Part shown: one piece after another, positions 1 to 6,336 of the stretch
Numbering within the stretch: position 1 is the stretch's first letter
Layout of the letters: each line of letters opens with the position of its first letter
NCBI GenBank assembly: GCA_018065815.1
Contig: JAGHSP010000270.1
Coordinates: 1-22,229, forward strand
Origin: Candidatus Sodaliphilus limicaballi
Lineage (GTDB): Bacteria > Bacteroidota > Bacteroidia > Bacteroidales > Muribaculaceae
Length of the DNA: 22,229 nt
Direction of reading: 5' to 3'
The notes under the pieces: generated by a model
Databases searched by the model: none
What the model was told of the DNA's origin: nothing
Seen by the model: the letters and a program-made list of their open reading frames with translations, nothing else
Translations under genes and position numbers: made by a program

Positions 1-84
1 GTTTTGATAGAGCACGATGCCTTCCTTGTCGCACACCGTGGCGGCAAACGCCACATTCTCAAGATAGTCAAACGTCTGTTTCAT
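1..84 (-). CDS. PAS-like small protein, 5' end only (runs off the window)
   Basis: The reading frame starts with ATG at 84 and stays open to the window edge, giving 28 residues that begin MKQTFDYLEN and end GIVLYQN. It is closely similar to the start of the fragment at 2134-2313 (MKQTFDYLENIPNIAATVCDKEGIVLYQN), so two paralogues lie about 2.2 kb apart in the same orientation. The pattern of hydrophobic strand, short turn and 'G.vlyqN' resembles the start of a PAS sensor domain; that is an inference from a short stretch. The bases before both start codons are also alike (AACAAT then TATGAAACAGAC). Whether this copy is intact cannot be seen. Confidence 0.6.
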   Translation of the reverse strand, partial: MKQTFDYLENVAFAATVCDKEGIVLYQN

Positions 85-178
85 AACATTGTTACCATGA
101 TTAGAGATTCCTATTCTAAAAACGTGCAAACGCAACATTTATTGCCCTCTACCCAAATCATGCGTACTGGAGCCGTCC

Positions 179-228
179 TTTGATGGTGCTTGAAAAACAC
201 ACCATCAAAGAAACGGTTCTAGTAGAAC
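179..228. repeat. Two adjacent inverted repeats in the intergenic region
   Basis: TTTGATGGTG (179-188) is perfectly complementary to CACCATCAAA (200-209) across an 11-nt loop. It is followed by GTTCT-AGT-AGAAC (216-228). Neither has a T-run that would make a convincing terminator. They lie between the PAS start at 84 and the HAD remnant ending at 335, so they could be an operator or 5' leader structure for the PAS gene. The rest of the 85-334 gap holds one more short hairpin (275-291) and no gene that I can support. Confidence 0.45.
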
Positions 229-274
229 TATTCAAATAAATTTTATAAACAAAGAAATTATTGATTTGCTGGGA

Positions 275-291
275 GTGTGCCTCCGGCACGC
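275..291. terminator. Short GC-rich hairpin, possible terminator of the HAD remnant
   Basis: GTGTGCC (275-281) pairs with GGCACGC (285-291), with one G-T pair, across a TCC loop. It lies about 45 nt past the stop codon of the minus-strand HAD remnant. No clear U-run follows on the minus strand, so the terminator role is a guess. Confidence 0.3.
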
Positions 292-334
292 CTTTGGAAT
301 TACTTCTGCTTTTTTCTTACCTGACAACAATATA

Positions 335-559
335 TTATTTCAGCATTTTTCTTAATTCTGTTTCATACTGCCGTGCATCTGTGAAGACAATGCCTTCCAT
401 GCCCACTCGTCGGCCACCCTCTATATTCTCGATGCGGTCGTCGGTAAAGATGCACTCTTCGGGCTTGAGGTCAAACTTGTCGAAAAGGCGGTGGTAGATT
501 TCGGGCTCTGGCTTTATTACCTTTTCCTCCGAAGAGATTATCTGCCCGTCAAGCAGCTT
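335..559 (-). pseudogene. HAD-superfamily hydrolase, 3' fragment
   Basis: An open stretch of 74 codons, in the same frame as the upstream acyltransferase and directly after its stop codon, ends at TAA 335-337. It carries the C-terminal HAD signatures: 'KPEPEIYHRLFD' (motif III lysine), then 'CIFTDDRIENIEGGRRVGM' (motif IV acidic pair with the following helix). The whole N-terminal half, including the DxDx(T/V) nucleophile motif and cap, is missing; a normal protein of this YihX-like type is about 200 residues. There is no start codon, so it should be non-functional unless made by readthrough of the acyltransferase stop. The fragment begins with the codon right after that stop (557-559). Confidence 0.75.
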
Positions 560-1630
560 TTATCCTACAATATACTTACCAAACGGCAGCTTGCCAATCA
601 TCCAGGAAATGCCGAAGCAGCAGATGTAGGTTGAGATGGCAGTAGCTGGAATGGTAAGCCACTCGGGAAGCATTGGGTTGTAAAAAACAAACCAATGTGG
701 CAGCATCAGCATGTGCATCAGATACATGCCATAACTGGCTGTTGAGATAGGCAGGATTACCTTGTTATACAACCAGCTGTCTGACCCTCCCTTGATGGTG
801 GTAAACAGCATGAACAATGCGAAACTCATTCCTATGGCAAAAGGAGTAAGGTTCTGCCAATCCTGTTCGAGTACCGCAGGTGCTGTAGCCCTGGTGCTGT
901 AATAGTCGGCACTTACGAAACACACCGCATAAAGTAAAGCTAGCATAGGCAGGCATACGCATAGGATGTGCTTCTTGGTCCAATTAAGATGCACACGGAT
1001 GAAATGAGCCAGTAGCAGGTACCCCACAAATCCCGACACATAATAGAATGTGGCATTCGGATTCCACCAACACTCTCCAAAGATGTCGCCACCCAAAAGC
1101 TCTCGCAACCTATAGAATGAGCAGGTAAACAGCCATATTCCCAGATAGATGAGTTCCTCTTTACGGCTCAGTTTATCCAACCATGGCGAGATAACAGGCA
1201 TGATGAGATAGAGGCCCAATAGCATGTAAACAAACCAAAGGTGCGAACCCGAAACGGGGAAGTTGACATAGCAATGCTGCAGTTCCTGAACAGCTTCTGC
1301 CCATGTCTGTGCGTTCCATAGGGTAGGCAATATGGCATAGACAGGCAGGAAGACCAGCAGCGGAATCAGCACTCTCGTAAATCTCTTCTTGAAGAATTGC
1401 AACGTATCTGTCTTGACAGGTACCAGCAGAAATGCCGATGCCATCAGGAACAAAGGCACAGCTGTAGGTCTTACCAGCGACTGATAGAAGAATATGGCAT
1501 ACTTCGCGCTCTCTGATGGAAACGAGAATGTGTAATCGTCAGAGTAGATACATTCGCAAGCATGAACAATCATAACCATCAGACAAGCTATGACGCGCAG
1601 CCAGTCAAGAAAAACGATTCTTTGCTTCAT
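560..1630 (-). CDS. Acyltransferase 3 family membrane protein
   Basis: 356-aa integral membrane protein of the acyltransferase-3 (OafA/NolL-like) family, which transfers acyl groups (often acetyl) to cell-surface sugars. The N-terminus shows the family hallmark 'FLDWLRVIACLMVMIVHACE', with the conserved histidine in the first membrane helix, followed by about ten hydrophobic segments. I place the start at the ATG at 1630 (MKQRIVFLDWLR). The longer frame to 1675 adds 15 residues that belong to the neighbouring fused reading frame. That ATG overlaps the stop of the upstream flavin reductase fragment as ATGA, and GGAAAGGA a few bases upstream is a plausible ribosome site. The length is normal for the family, so the gene looks intact although both its neighbours are cut. 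The substrate is unknown. Confidence 0.85.
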   Translation of the reverse strand: MKQRIVFLDWLRVIACLMVMIVHACECIYSDDYTFSFPSESAKYAIFFYQSLVRPTAVPLFLMASAFLLVPVKTDTLQFFKKRFTRVLIPLLVFLPVYAILPTLWNAQTWAEAVQELQHCYVNFPVSGSHLWFVYMLLGLYLIMPVISPWLDKLSRKEELIYLGIWLFTCSFYRLRELLGGDIFGECWWNPNATFYYVSGFVGYLLLAHFIRVHLNWTKKHILCVCLPMLALLYAVCFVSADYYSTRATAPAVLEQDWQNLTPFAIGMSFALFMLFTTIKGGSDSWLYNKVILPISTASYGMYLMHMLMLPHWFVFYNPMLPEWLTIPATAISTYICCFGISWMIGKLPFGKYIVG

Positions 1631-1959
1631 ACATTCAGTTCCTTTCCGCATGAGAAAGCCTTCTCCGCAGTCCAACCTGTTTTTGCCATCTTCTCAGGGT
1701 CGTTCTTTGCTGACACGATTCCCACGAAGTCGCTTGCCACCATTGTCTCAGCAGTAGCAAAAGCAACGGTAAACTCGCCATTGTTGAGCTTCAGGTTTTC
1801 TGTTGTAGCATGACTACCCATGCTGATTATGATCTCATGCATGTCCCAGGTTCCGCCCCAGGCAGCATTCATTGCGTTAGCTACTCCGTTCTCGTTATAA
1901 GTGCCAATCATCAGCACCGATTGTGGAAGTATCCACGGTTTTGATCCGAATGATTTCAC
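1627..1959 (-). pseudogene. Flavin reductase family protein, 3'-truncated, with foreign tail
   Basis: The frame opens with GTG at 1959 (KSFGSKPWILPQSVLMIGTYNENG) and reads about 101 residues of a flavin reductase-like, FMN-binding split-barrel protein, including 'NAMNAAWGGTWDMHEIIISMG' split over two strands and 'GEFTVAFATAETMVASDFVGIVSAKNDPEKMAKTGWTAEKA'-type family text. Family members run to about 190 residues, so roughly the second half is missing. After residue 101 (near 1657) the frame enters nine unrelated codons (FSCGKELNV) and stops in an ATGA overlap with the acyltransferase. Part of the FMN site and the dimer partner strand should be gone, so activity is unlikely. The start lies 23 nt from the end of the AlkD remnant. 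Confidence 0.75.
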
Positions 1960-1982
1960 AATTGTATTTTTGTTTTATATTC

Positions 1983-2135
1983 TTATTTCATTTTCATCCA
2001 ATACTCTCGTTCATCTTTTTCCATCTTTTCTATGGCATAGCGAAGAGCGGTACGTGGCATTACGGAAGCATGTTCTTTGAGAAAAGCGCGTAATCCGTCC
2101 ATGCCGCATTGCTTGCCCATTTCCCTGAGTAGCCA
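1983..2135 (-). pseudogene. DNA alkylation repair protein (AlkD-like), 3' fragment
   Basis: This 50-codon frame ends at TAA 1983-1985. It begins 'WLLREMGKQCGMDGLRAFL' and continues with 'MPRTALRYAIEKM', which is the C-terminal HEAT-like repeat of AlkD-type DNA glycosylases (family pattern W.LRE.gK, then mPRt.LRYAiE). A full protein is about 220 to 235 residues, so about 80% is missing. In this frame TGA codons lie immediately upstream, inside the PAS coding sequence, which shows that the two frames have been joined out of register near 2134. It has no start codon and is not expected to make protein. Confidence 0.8.
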
Positions 2136-2313
2136 TCATCATGCGTATCTTCTCGCCCGACTTAGGGCTGTGACAGTCATATAGATTCTGCCCAACGACT
2201 TCTCCGTCACGTTGCCGTGCAGCGGCATTCTGGTAAAGCACGATACCCTCCTTGTCGCACACTGTTGCTGCGATGTTGGGTATGTTTTCAAGATAGTCAA
2301 ATGTCTGTTTCAT
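2134..2313 (-). pseudogene. PAS-like small protein, 5' fragment
   Basis: The ATG at 2313 begins about 60 residues (MKQTFDYLENIPNIAATVCD, then a stretch through 'GQNLYDCHSPKSGEKI') that resemble a short PAS sensor domain. The frame then crosses into the AlkD remnant in the wrong register and reads about 40 meaningless residues to 2011. The start overlaps the last 17 nt of the HxlR gene, so it was probably co-transcribed and coupled with the regulator. It is paralogous to the gene running off the window at position 1. Function is unknown; the PAS call is moderate because the fragment is short. Confidence 0.65.
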
Positions 2314-2689
2314 AATTGTTTGTTCTGTCCTTAATAATCTCGTCCATATTCTCCTTCGCCCAGTTGATCATGTTTTCGACCAAAGGGAGAAAGGAAAGAG
2401 CACGAGAGGTAAGAGAGTATTCCACACGTGGAGGTACTTCGGGGAATACCTTGCGACTGACGAAGCCATCCTCTTCAAGCGTGCGGAGCGTCTGCGTGAG
2501 TGACTTCTGCGAGATGTCGGGAATCTGACGTTGCAGTTCCTTAAAACGCACAGGCTCCTTGTGCTGCAGGTTGTACAGCACAAGGAGCGACCATTTGTCA
2601 CCTACACGCGCAAGGACGTTGCGAATAGGGCAATCGGGGAATAATGCGTCTCTTATCTCTTTGTTCTTCTGATCTTTCTGTTGGTTCAT
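2297..2689 (-). CDS. HxlR-type winged-helix transcriptional regulator
   Basis: 130-aa regulator with the HxlR domain: 'CPIRNVLARVGDKWSLLVLYNL' at residues 20-41, followed by the recognition region 'RFKELQRQIPDISQKSLTQTL' split by a turn, and the wing 'DGFVSRKVFPEVPPRVEYSLT'. The N-terminal cysteine (Cys20) in 'CPIRN' is the position used for thiol/quinone or aldehyde sensing in characterised family members such as YodB and HypR, so a redox role is a reasonable inference. The start codon overlaps the cupin stop (TAATG at 2687-2691), so cupin and regulator are translationally coupled and likely autoregulated from the promoter at 3109-3139. The 3' end overlaps the PAS fragment. Confidence 0.88.
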   Translation of the reverse strand: MNQQKDQKNKEIRDALFPDCPIRNVLARVGDKWSLLVLYNLQHKEPVRFKELQRQIPDISQKSLTQTLRTLEEDGFVSRKVFPEVPPRVEYSLTSRALSFLPLVENMINWAKENMDEIIKDRTNNYETDI

Positions 2690-3063
2690 TATTTATCCAA
2701 TGGGATGATGTTAGCATCGTCCATGAAACTGGTGATAGGCTTTGCCTCGCACTGAATGCACATCATCACCATCTCTGCGTCAGAGGTGTTGCGCAATGCA
2801 CGTACACCAGCAGGAGCCACACGAATGATAGAGCCTTCGCTTACTGCCATCTTCTCGCCATCGACCTCATACTCTCCCTTGCCCGAGATGATGACATAGA
2901 TCTCTTCGTGGGTCTTGTGTGAGTGGAGGAAAGGTGCATCTTCGCCAGCAGCCAGACGCTGCAACGATGCTTCTGCACCCGTCATACCGAGTTCCTGACC
3001 AAGGAAAATCTTACCTTCTACGTTCTGCCAACCATTGAGGTTCTTGATTGCATAATTCTTCAT
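2689..3063 (-). CDS. Small cupin-domain protein
   Basis: 124-aa single-domain cupin. Motif 1 is seen as 'HSHKTHEEIYVIISGKGEYEV' (His47, His49, then His52/Glu53 as metal ligands) and the second half as 'GSIIRVAPAGVRALRNTSD'. The start at 3063 (MKNYAIKNLNGWQNVEGKIF) is chosen because the longer frame to 3147 reads through the promoter. Cupins of this size bind a metal and often handle quinones, sugars or small oxidised compounds; the substrate here is unknown. It is the first gene of a unit with the HxlR regulator, with overlapping stop and start, which suggests that the regulator responds to a compound this enzyme processes. Confidence 0.85.
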   Translation of the reverse strand: MKNYAIKNLNGWQNVEGKIFLGQELGMTGAEASLQRLAAGEDAPFLHSHKTHEEIYVIISGKGEYEVDGEKMAVSEGSIIRVAPAGVRALRNTSDAEMVMMCIQCEAKPITSFMDDANIIPLDK

Positions 3064-3108
3064 AATGTACTGTTGTTTTGAGTTAATAACTTGTTGATTT
3101 TTCGAGTG

Positions 3109-3139
3109 CAAAGTTACTGATATTCTTCGGATTACGCAA
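3109..3139 (-). promoter_or_regulatory. Bacteroidota-type promoter of the cupin-HxlR operon
   Basis: Read on the minus strand, TAACTTTG (3116-3109) matches the -7 consensus TAnnTTTG. TTG (3139-3137) lies 20 nt upstream, the usual -33 position. The predicted transcript start is about 40 nt before the cupin ATG at 3063. Confidence 0.65.
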
Positions 3140-3160
3140 GAAGGCACTTTTTCTCGCCTT

Positions 3161-3176
3161 GGTTACCTAAAGGTTA
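3161..3176. promoter_or_regulatory. Candidate operator: GGTTA direct repeat with central ACCTaaAGGT
   Basis: GGTTA occurs at 3161-3165 and again at 3172-3176, one helical turn apart, with the short palindrome ACCTAAAGGT between and overlapping them. It lies just upstream of the cupin-HxlR promoter. This makes it a candidate HxlR binding site, but only by position and symmetry. Confidence 0.25.
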
Positions 3177-3227
3177 GCATTGGTCATTTCAGATGCTTAC
3201 AAATTTGACTTTAAAGTATTTTAACTT

Positions 3228-3668
3228 CTATTTAAATGCGTTCTTTTTTATCCACCACCAGCGTTTGATGATGTGGCCGATGCATATGGCCAGAAATACC
3301 AAGCCTATCTTACCGTGAATGGCGCCAACGACGCTATGCTCCATTGATGCAAAGTTGTGCAGGAGTGAAGCGACACCGCTGACAAACATGAGCAGGAATA
3401 ATGCGCAGAGCAGCTTTGTAGGCTTGCTTTTCAGTTTCTTAATCTTCTGCAGCCAGTTTTGCCAGCCGAAGTGCAAATACAGGTGAGTAATGAGCAATAC
3501 AATCATCACCGAGCCTAATATGGCGTGAATAGCCATGTATTCAGCAAATCCAAAATTCGCTAATGGCTTTCCTCCGCATACTTCCATCTGGATAGATGAG
3601 ACGAGCATCGGCAGGGTGACAAGCAACAAAGTAATGTTGCAGATTTTTAGTTTATTGGCTTTGGTCAT
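3228..3668 (-). CDS. DUF4405-like four-helix membrane protein
   Basis: 146-aa membrane protein with four hydrophobic segments. Histidines sit at repeated helix positions (His48 'AIHAILG', His62/His66 'THLYLHF', His104 'LLHNF', His118 'AIHGKIG', His132 'CIGHIIKR'). This layout matches DUF4405 proteins, which are thought to be haem-binding cytochrome b-like membrane proteins; haem binding here is inferred. I use the ATG at 3668 (MTKANKLKICNITLL) because the longer frame reads back into the upstream gene. It starts 4 nt after the acetyltransferase stop and is the last gene of the ferrodoxin-transferase-DUF4405 operon. With an iron-sulfur flavodoxin in the same operon, an electron-transfer role is plausible. 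Confidence 0.75.
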   Translation of the reverse strand: MTKANKLKICNITLLLVTLPMLVSSIQMEVCGGKPLANFGFAEYMAIHAILGSVMIVLLITHLYLHFGWQNWLQKIKKLKSKPTKLLCALFLLMFVSGVASLLHNFASMEHSVVGAIHGKIGLVFLAICIGHIIKRWWWIKKNAFK

Positions 3669-3672
3669 AATT

Positions 3673-4194
3673 TTAGACGTTTTTGATGAATTTTGCAGGA
3701 ACACCTGCTACCATTGTGTTCGGTTCAACATCCTTGGTCACTACTGAGCCTGCGCCCACAACGGCATTGTCACCGATGGTGACGCCGGGAAGGATGGTCG
3801 CTCCTGCTCCAATCCATGCTCTCTTGCCGATGTGTACAGGTTTGCACGTAATCACCCAACGGTTCACGAGGTCATGGTTGTTTGAAATGAGTTGGCAGTT
3901 GGCGGCAATCATTGCTTCATCTTCGATGGTGATGCCACCGGCAGACATCATTAGACATCCGTTCATGATGACGCAGTTTTTGCCGATCTTCACTTCATGG
4001 AAGCGGACACCTGTCAATGGTGTGTTCACTCGGCTGCCTTCTCCGATTGTAGGGAAAAGTTCCTTCACTAGTGCGTCGTATTCCTCAGTGTAAGGCATAG
4101 TGTGGTTCAGTTTGAACAACGTCTGTGCCTGTTTTTTAGCAAGTGCCAGTTCCTCTGGCGTTTGCTTGCTACAATCAATACGTTTTTCCTCCAT
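3673..4194 (-). CDS. Hexapeptide-repeat O-acetyltransferase (maltose/galactoside acetyltransferase type)
   Basis: 173-aa left-handed beta-helix acyltransferase. Residues about 1-50 form the helical 'MAT-type' N-terminal region ('YTEEYDALVKELFPTIGEGS'). Hexapeptide repeats follow ('IGKNCVIMNG', 'IEDEAMIAANCQLISNNHD'), then 'IGKRAWIGAGATILPGVTIG', 'VVGAGSVVTKDV' and the usual end 'AGVPAKFIKNV'. The His in 'SNNHD' fits the catalytic histidine position. It uses acetyl-CoA to acetylate a sugar hydroxyl; the exact acceptor cannot be read from sequence. It is 12 nt downstream of the ferrodoxin gene and 4 nt upstream of the DUF4405 gene. A 3' fragment with nearly the same ending occurs at 7549-7599. 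Confidence 0.85.
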   Translation of the reverse strand: MEEKRIDCSKQTPEELALAKKQAQTLFKLNHTMPYTEEYDALVKELFPTIGEGSRVNTPLTGVRFHEVKIGKNCVIMNGCLMMSAGGITIEDEAMIAANCQLISNNHDLVNRWVITCKPVHIGKRAWIGAGATILPGVTIGDNAVVGAGSVVTKDVEPNTMVAGVPAKFIKNV

Positions 4195-4206
4195 ACGTTA
4201 TCTTAA

Positions 4207-4968
4207 TCAGATGAATAGTTCGTTTTTCTTGCGCTCTGCACATCCTTTCTTGATGGCAAGGGTAATCATGGTGTGCATAATCTTTCCGATAGAACGTGCT
4301 TCGTTAGGACAGATGCTGACGCAACGCATACACGAGACACAAAGGTCTTTGTTTACTTTTCTCAGGTCAGTCAAAGGAATGGCACCAACAGGACATTGCT
4401 TTGCACACAAGCCACAGCCAGTACACTTTTTGTTTGCCGTCGGATTAGGACCTGCCATTGCCTTTTTGTATGGGAAGTTGCCCTTCAAAGCAGTTTCTGC
4501 AAGTGTCTTTCCTGCTTCAGCTGCATCCTTTATCTTCTCACCGAATGCCTTCAGCTCTTTTAGATCGTCTGCATCAGGTCGATTAGCTCCATATTTGCGG
4601 ATGATACTATGCTCTGCAACGGCTCCTACTGCAGCAATGACATTGAAGCCCATCTCTTTGCAAGTCGTATAGAATTCAAGCAAAGCATCATCGTATGCTC
4701 TGTTACCATAGACAGCCACCACAGCACATTTTGTACCGTTAGCCTTAACCATGGATTTCAATCGCTCAATGGCGAGAGCCGGAATACGACCACCATAGAC
4801 AGGTGCAGCTATGATAGCTAAATCATCCTTGCTCAGATTGGTTGTTGTAATCTCAGAAGCTGGTGCGCATAGTTCGATTCGTTCAACTTCGCCAGAAATG
4901 CCCGATGAAATAGCATCAGCCACTTTTCTTGTTCCTCCAGTAGGAGAGAATGTTATCTGTTTGATCAT
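4207..4968 (-). CDS. EFR1-family ferrodoxin (flavodoxin domain plus two 4Fe-4S clusters)
   Basis: 253-aa protein combining a flavodoxin-like N-terminal domain with the phosphate-binding loop 'FSPTGGTRKVA' near residue 7, and a C-terminal ferredoxin domain with two complete CxxCxxCxxxCP motifs ('CTGCGLCAKQCPVGAI' and 'CVSCMRCVSICPNEA'). Such proteins carry electrons between flavin and iron-sulfur partners in the cytoplasm; the partner is not known. It is complete and starts at ATG 4968. It heads the operon with the acetyltransferase and DUF4405 protein, and lies 27 nt after the end of a MATE transporter remnant that probably once belonged to the same operon. A second EFR1 protein, quite different in sequence, occurs at 20221-20991. 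Confidence 0.88.
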   Translation of the reverse strand: MIKQITFSPTGGTRKVADAISSGISGEVERIELCAPASEITTTNLSKDDLAIIAAPVYGGRIPALAIERLKSMVKANGTKCAVVAVYGNRAYDDALLEFYTTCKEMGFNVIAAVGAVAEHSIIRKYGANRPDADDLKELKAFGEKIKDAAEAGKTLAETALKGNFPYKKAMAGPNPTANKKCTGCGLCAKQCPVGAIPLTDLRKVNKDLCVSCMRCVSICPNEARSIGKIMHTMITLAIKKGCAERKKNELFI

Positions 4969-4995
4969 ACTTTCTTATTCGTTTTTCAAAACTTT

Positions 4996-5119
4996 TCAAT
5001 AATTATACCTCGTCTTATACTTTCTGTAATAGTAATATGAGACAAACAGGCACATGAACTCGCCAACGGCCAAAGCCAGCCAGATGCCATCGAGCCCGAT
5101 AATGAGGGGTAGGACGAGC
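4996..5119 (-). pseudogene. MATE-family efflux transporter, 3' fragment
   Basis: An open stretch of about 41 codons ending in TGA 4996-4998 reads 'KLVLPLIIGLDGIWLALAVG' and then an aromatic-rich helix 'EFMCLFVSYYYYRKYKTRY'. This is the last transmembrane helix and basic tail of MATE transporters (family pattern lPlilGldGiWlA..vaE). Full proteins are about 440 to 460 residues, so more than 90% is missing. The fragment begins where the RhuM-Fic gene stops (TAA at 5120-5122) and is in a different frame from it, so it is not translated as an extension. Confidence 0.75.
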
Positions 5120-6124
5120 TTACTGATTATTCTGGTTAATGAGATTCACTACTACCTTCACCATCACATCCTTCTCATCCGGACGGCTTTCGGCTATCAT
5201 AAGGGTGAGGGCTACGAGGGTATTGTCGGCAATGCGTTTGTGGCCGTCTTCGGCATAAAGGATGTGGTTGTTGTCCAAAAACCAGAGAAATAGCATCGCT
5301 GCAATGCGTTTGTTACCATCGCTGAACGAATGGTTCTTGACCACGAGGTATAGCAGCATGGCGGCCTTCTCCTCCACACTCGGGTAGAGATCCTCGCCAC
5401 CGAACGTCTGGTAAATCTGGCCGATGGAGCTGTGGAACGACTCGTCCTTCTCATGCGCAAAGAGTGCCGAGCCGCCGAACTTGTCACGCAGCACGTTGAT
5501 GGCCTCCATCGCACTCTCGTAGGTAGCACGGAAAGCCTCGCCCTCCGTCGTCTTCTCGATGCCCAGCGTCTGGTAGTCATAGTGGTCGAGCGTATCGAGG
5601 GCGTACACGTAGTCGCTCACTACATTCAGTAATCCGCTGTATTCGTCGTTCGTGACCTTCTCCTGCAAAGAGATGGCACGCGACATCAGCCGCACCACAT
5701 CCTTCAGCTCGTTGTAGTGGTCCAGGCGTCGCTGGTCGATGACGTAGCCCTTTATGAGGTATTGCTTGAGGATCTTGTTTGCCCATCGTCTGAACTCTAC
5801 ACCTCGTTTACTTTTGACACGGAATCCAACAGAAACGATCATGTCAAGATTGCAGTACTCAACATCTTGCATCTGCACATGTCCTTCGATACGACCATAT
5901 TTCTTGGGTGTCGCAAATTTTGCGACTACCGGTTCTCCGGCCAATTCTTCTTTAAGGGCGTTATTTACGTGCTTGGCAATTGTCTTGTAGTCACGACCAA
6001 ACAGTGTGGCCATCTGTTCACGCGTGAGCCACACCGTCTCATTCTCCAGCTTCACATCGAGCTGTGTCTTGCCATCGGGTGCCGTATAGAGCACCACTGG
6101 GCAGTTGTTCATTTCTTCCATCAT
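5120..6124 (-). CDS. RhuM-Fic fusion protein (RhuM domain plus Fic/DOC AMPylase-like domain)
   Basis: 334-aa protein. Residues about 9-130 are the RhuM (SPI-3 virulence-protein-like) domain, with 'VWLTREQMATLFGRDYKTI' and 'YCNLDMIVSVGFRVKSKRG'. Residues about 150-334 are a Fic/DOC domain with the active-site motif 'HSFSDGNKRIAA' (His265, Asp269, Gly270, Asn271, Lys272, Arg273). Fic proteins usually transfer AMP or other phosphate-linked groups from nucleotides to a target hydroxyl; the DOC branch phosphorylates EF-Tu. The target here is unknown. Proteins of this architecture are common in Bacteroidota and Proteobacteria accessory regions, and a toxin or host-takeover role is suspected but not shown. 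I see no separate antitoxin gene and no clear inhibitory [ST]xxxE[GN] helix. The start codon overlaps the stop of the upstream chimeric frame (ATGA 6121-6124). Confidence 0.88.
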   Translation of the reverse strand: MMEEMNNCPVVLYTAPDGKTQLDVKLENETVWLTREQMATLFGRDYKTIAKHVNNALKEELAGEPVVAKFATPKKYGRIEGHVQMQDVEYCNLDMIVSVGFRVKSKRGVEFRRWANKILKQYLIKGYVIDQRRLDHYNELKDVVRLMSRAISLQEKVTNDEYSGLLNVVSDYVYALDTLDHYDYQTLGIEKTTEGEAFRATYESAMEAINVLRDKFGGSALFAHEKDESFHSSIGQIYQTFGGEDLYPSVEEKAAMLLYLVVKNHSFSDGNKRIAAMLFLWFLDNNHILYAEDGHKRIADNTLVALTLMIAESRPDEKDVMVKVVVNLINQNNQ

Positions 6125-6336
6125 ACTGATGTGTATTCTGATTGTTGTTTTTCAAATCCGTTGTTCCGAAGCCATTTCGTGACCGACTCCTCGTCGTTCG
6201 CAACGTTCATGCGCTTTCTATTGCGCCTGACGACGTTCTCGTAGTAACCCTTTTGCTCAAAACCAAATCCGCAGTCGCCAGCCACAATGAGTACGCTGCC
6301 CCTCATCTCGTACTGCACGCAAAGCTTGTTTACGAG
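6121..6336 (-). pseudogene. Fused remnants: internal phosphoesterase piece plus 3' end of an unknown gene
   Basis: This continues the frame opened by the DUF5131 fragment. Residues 57-104 of the composite read 'VNKLCVQYEMRGSVLIVAGD', then 'CGFGFEQKGYYENVV', resembling residues about 20-67 of a small cytosolic metallophosphoesterase; the leading GDIHG motif and the following GNHD motif are both absent. From residue 105 (near 6192) the text changes to 'EESVTKWLRNNGFEKQQSE' and stops in an ATGA overlap with RhuM-Fic. The tail is probably the genuine end of the gene that once preceded RhuM-Fic. That three unrelated pieces share one open frame of 127 codons is chance or selection; no function is expected. 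Confidence 0.5.

Noticed and set aside
261..497. 78-codon plus-strand frame at the left
   Set aside because: It is antisense to the HAD remnant, whose minus-strand translation carries clear family motifs; the plus-strand product resembles nothing.
5717..6244. 175-codon plus-strand frame
   Set aside because: It lies opposite RhuM-Fic and the chimeric frame, which have strong domain evidence; it has no recognisable domain or ribosome site.
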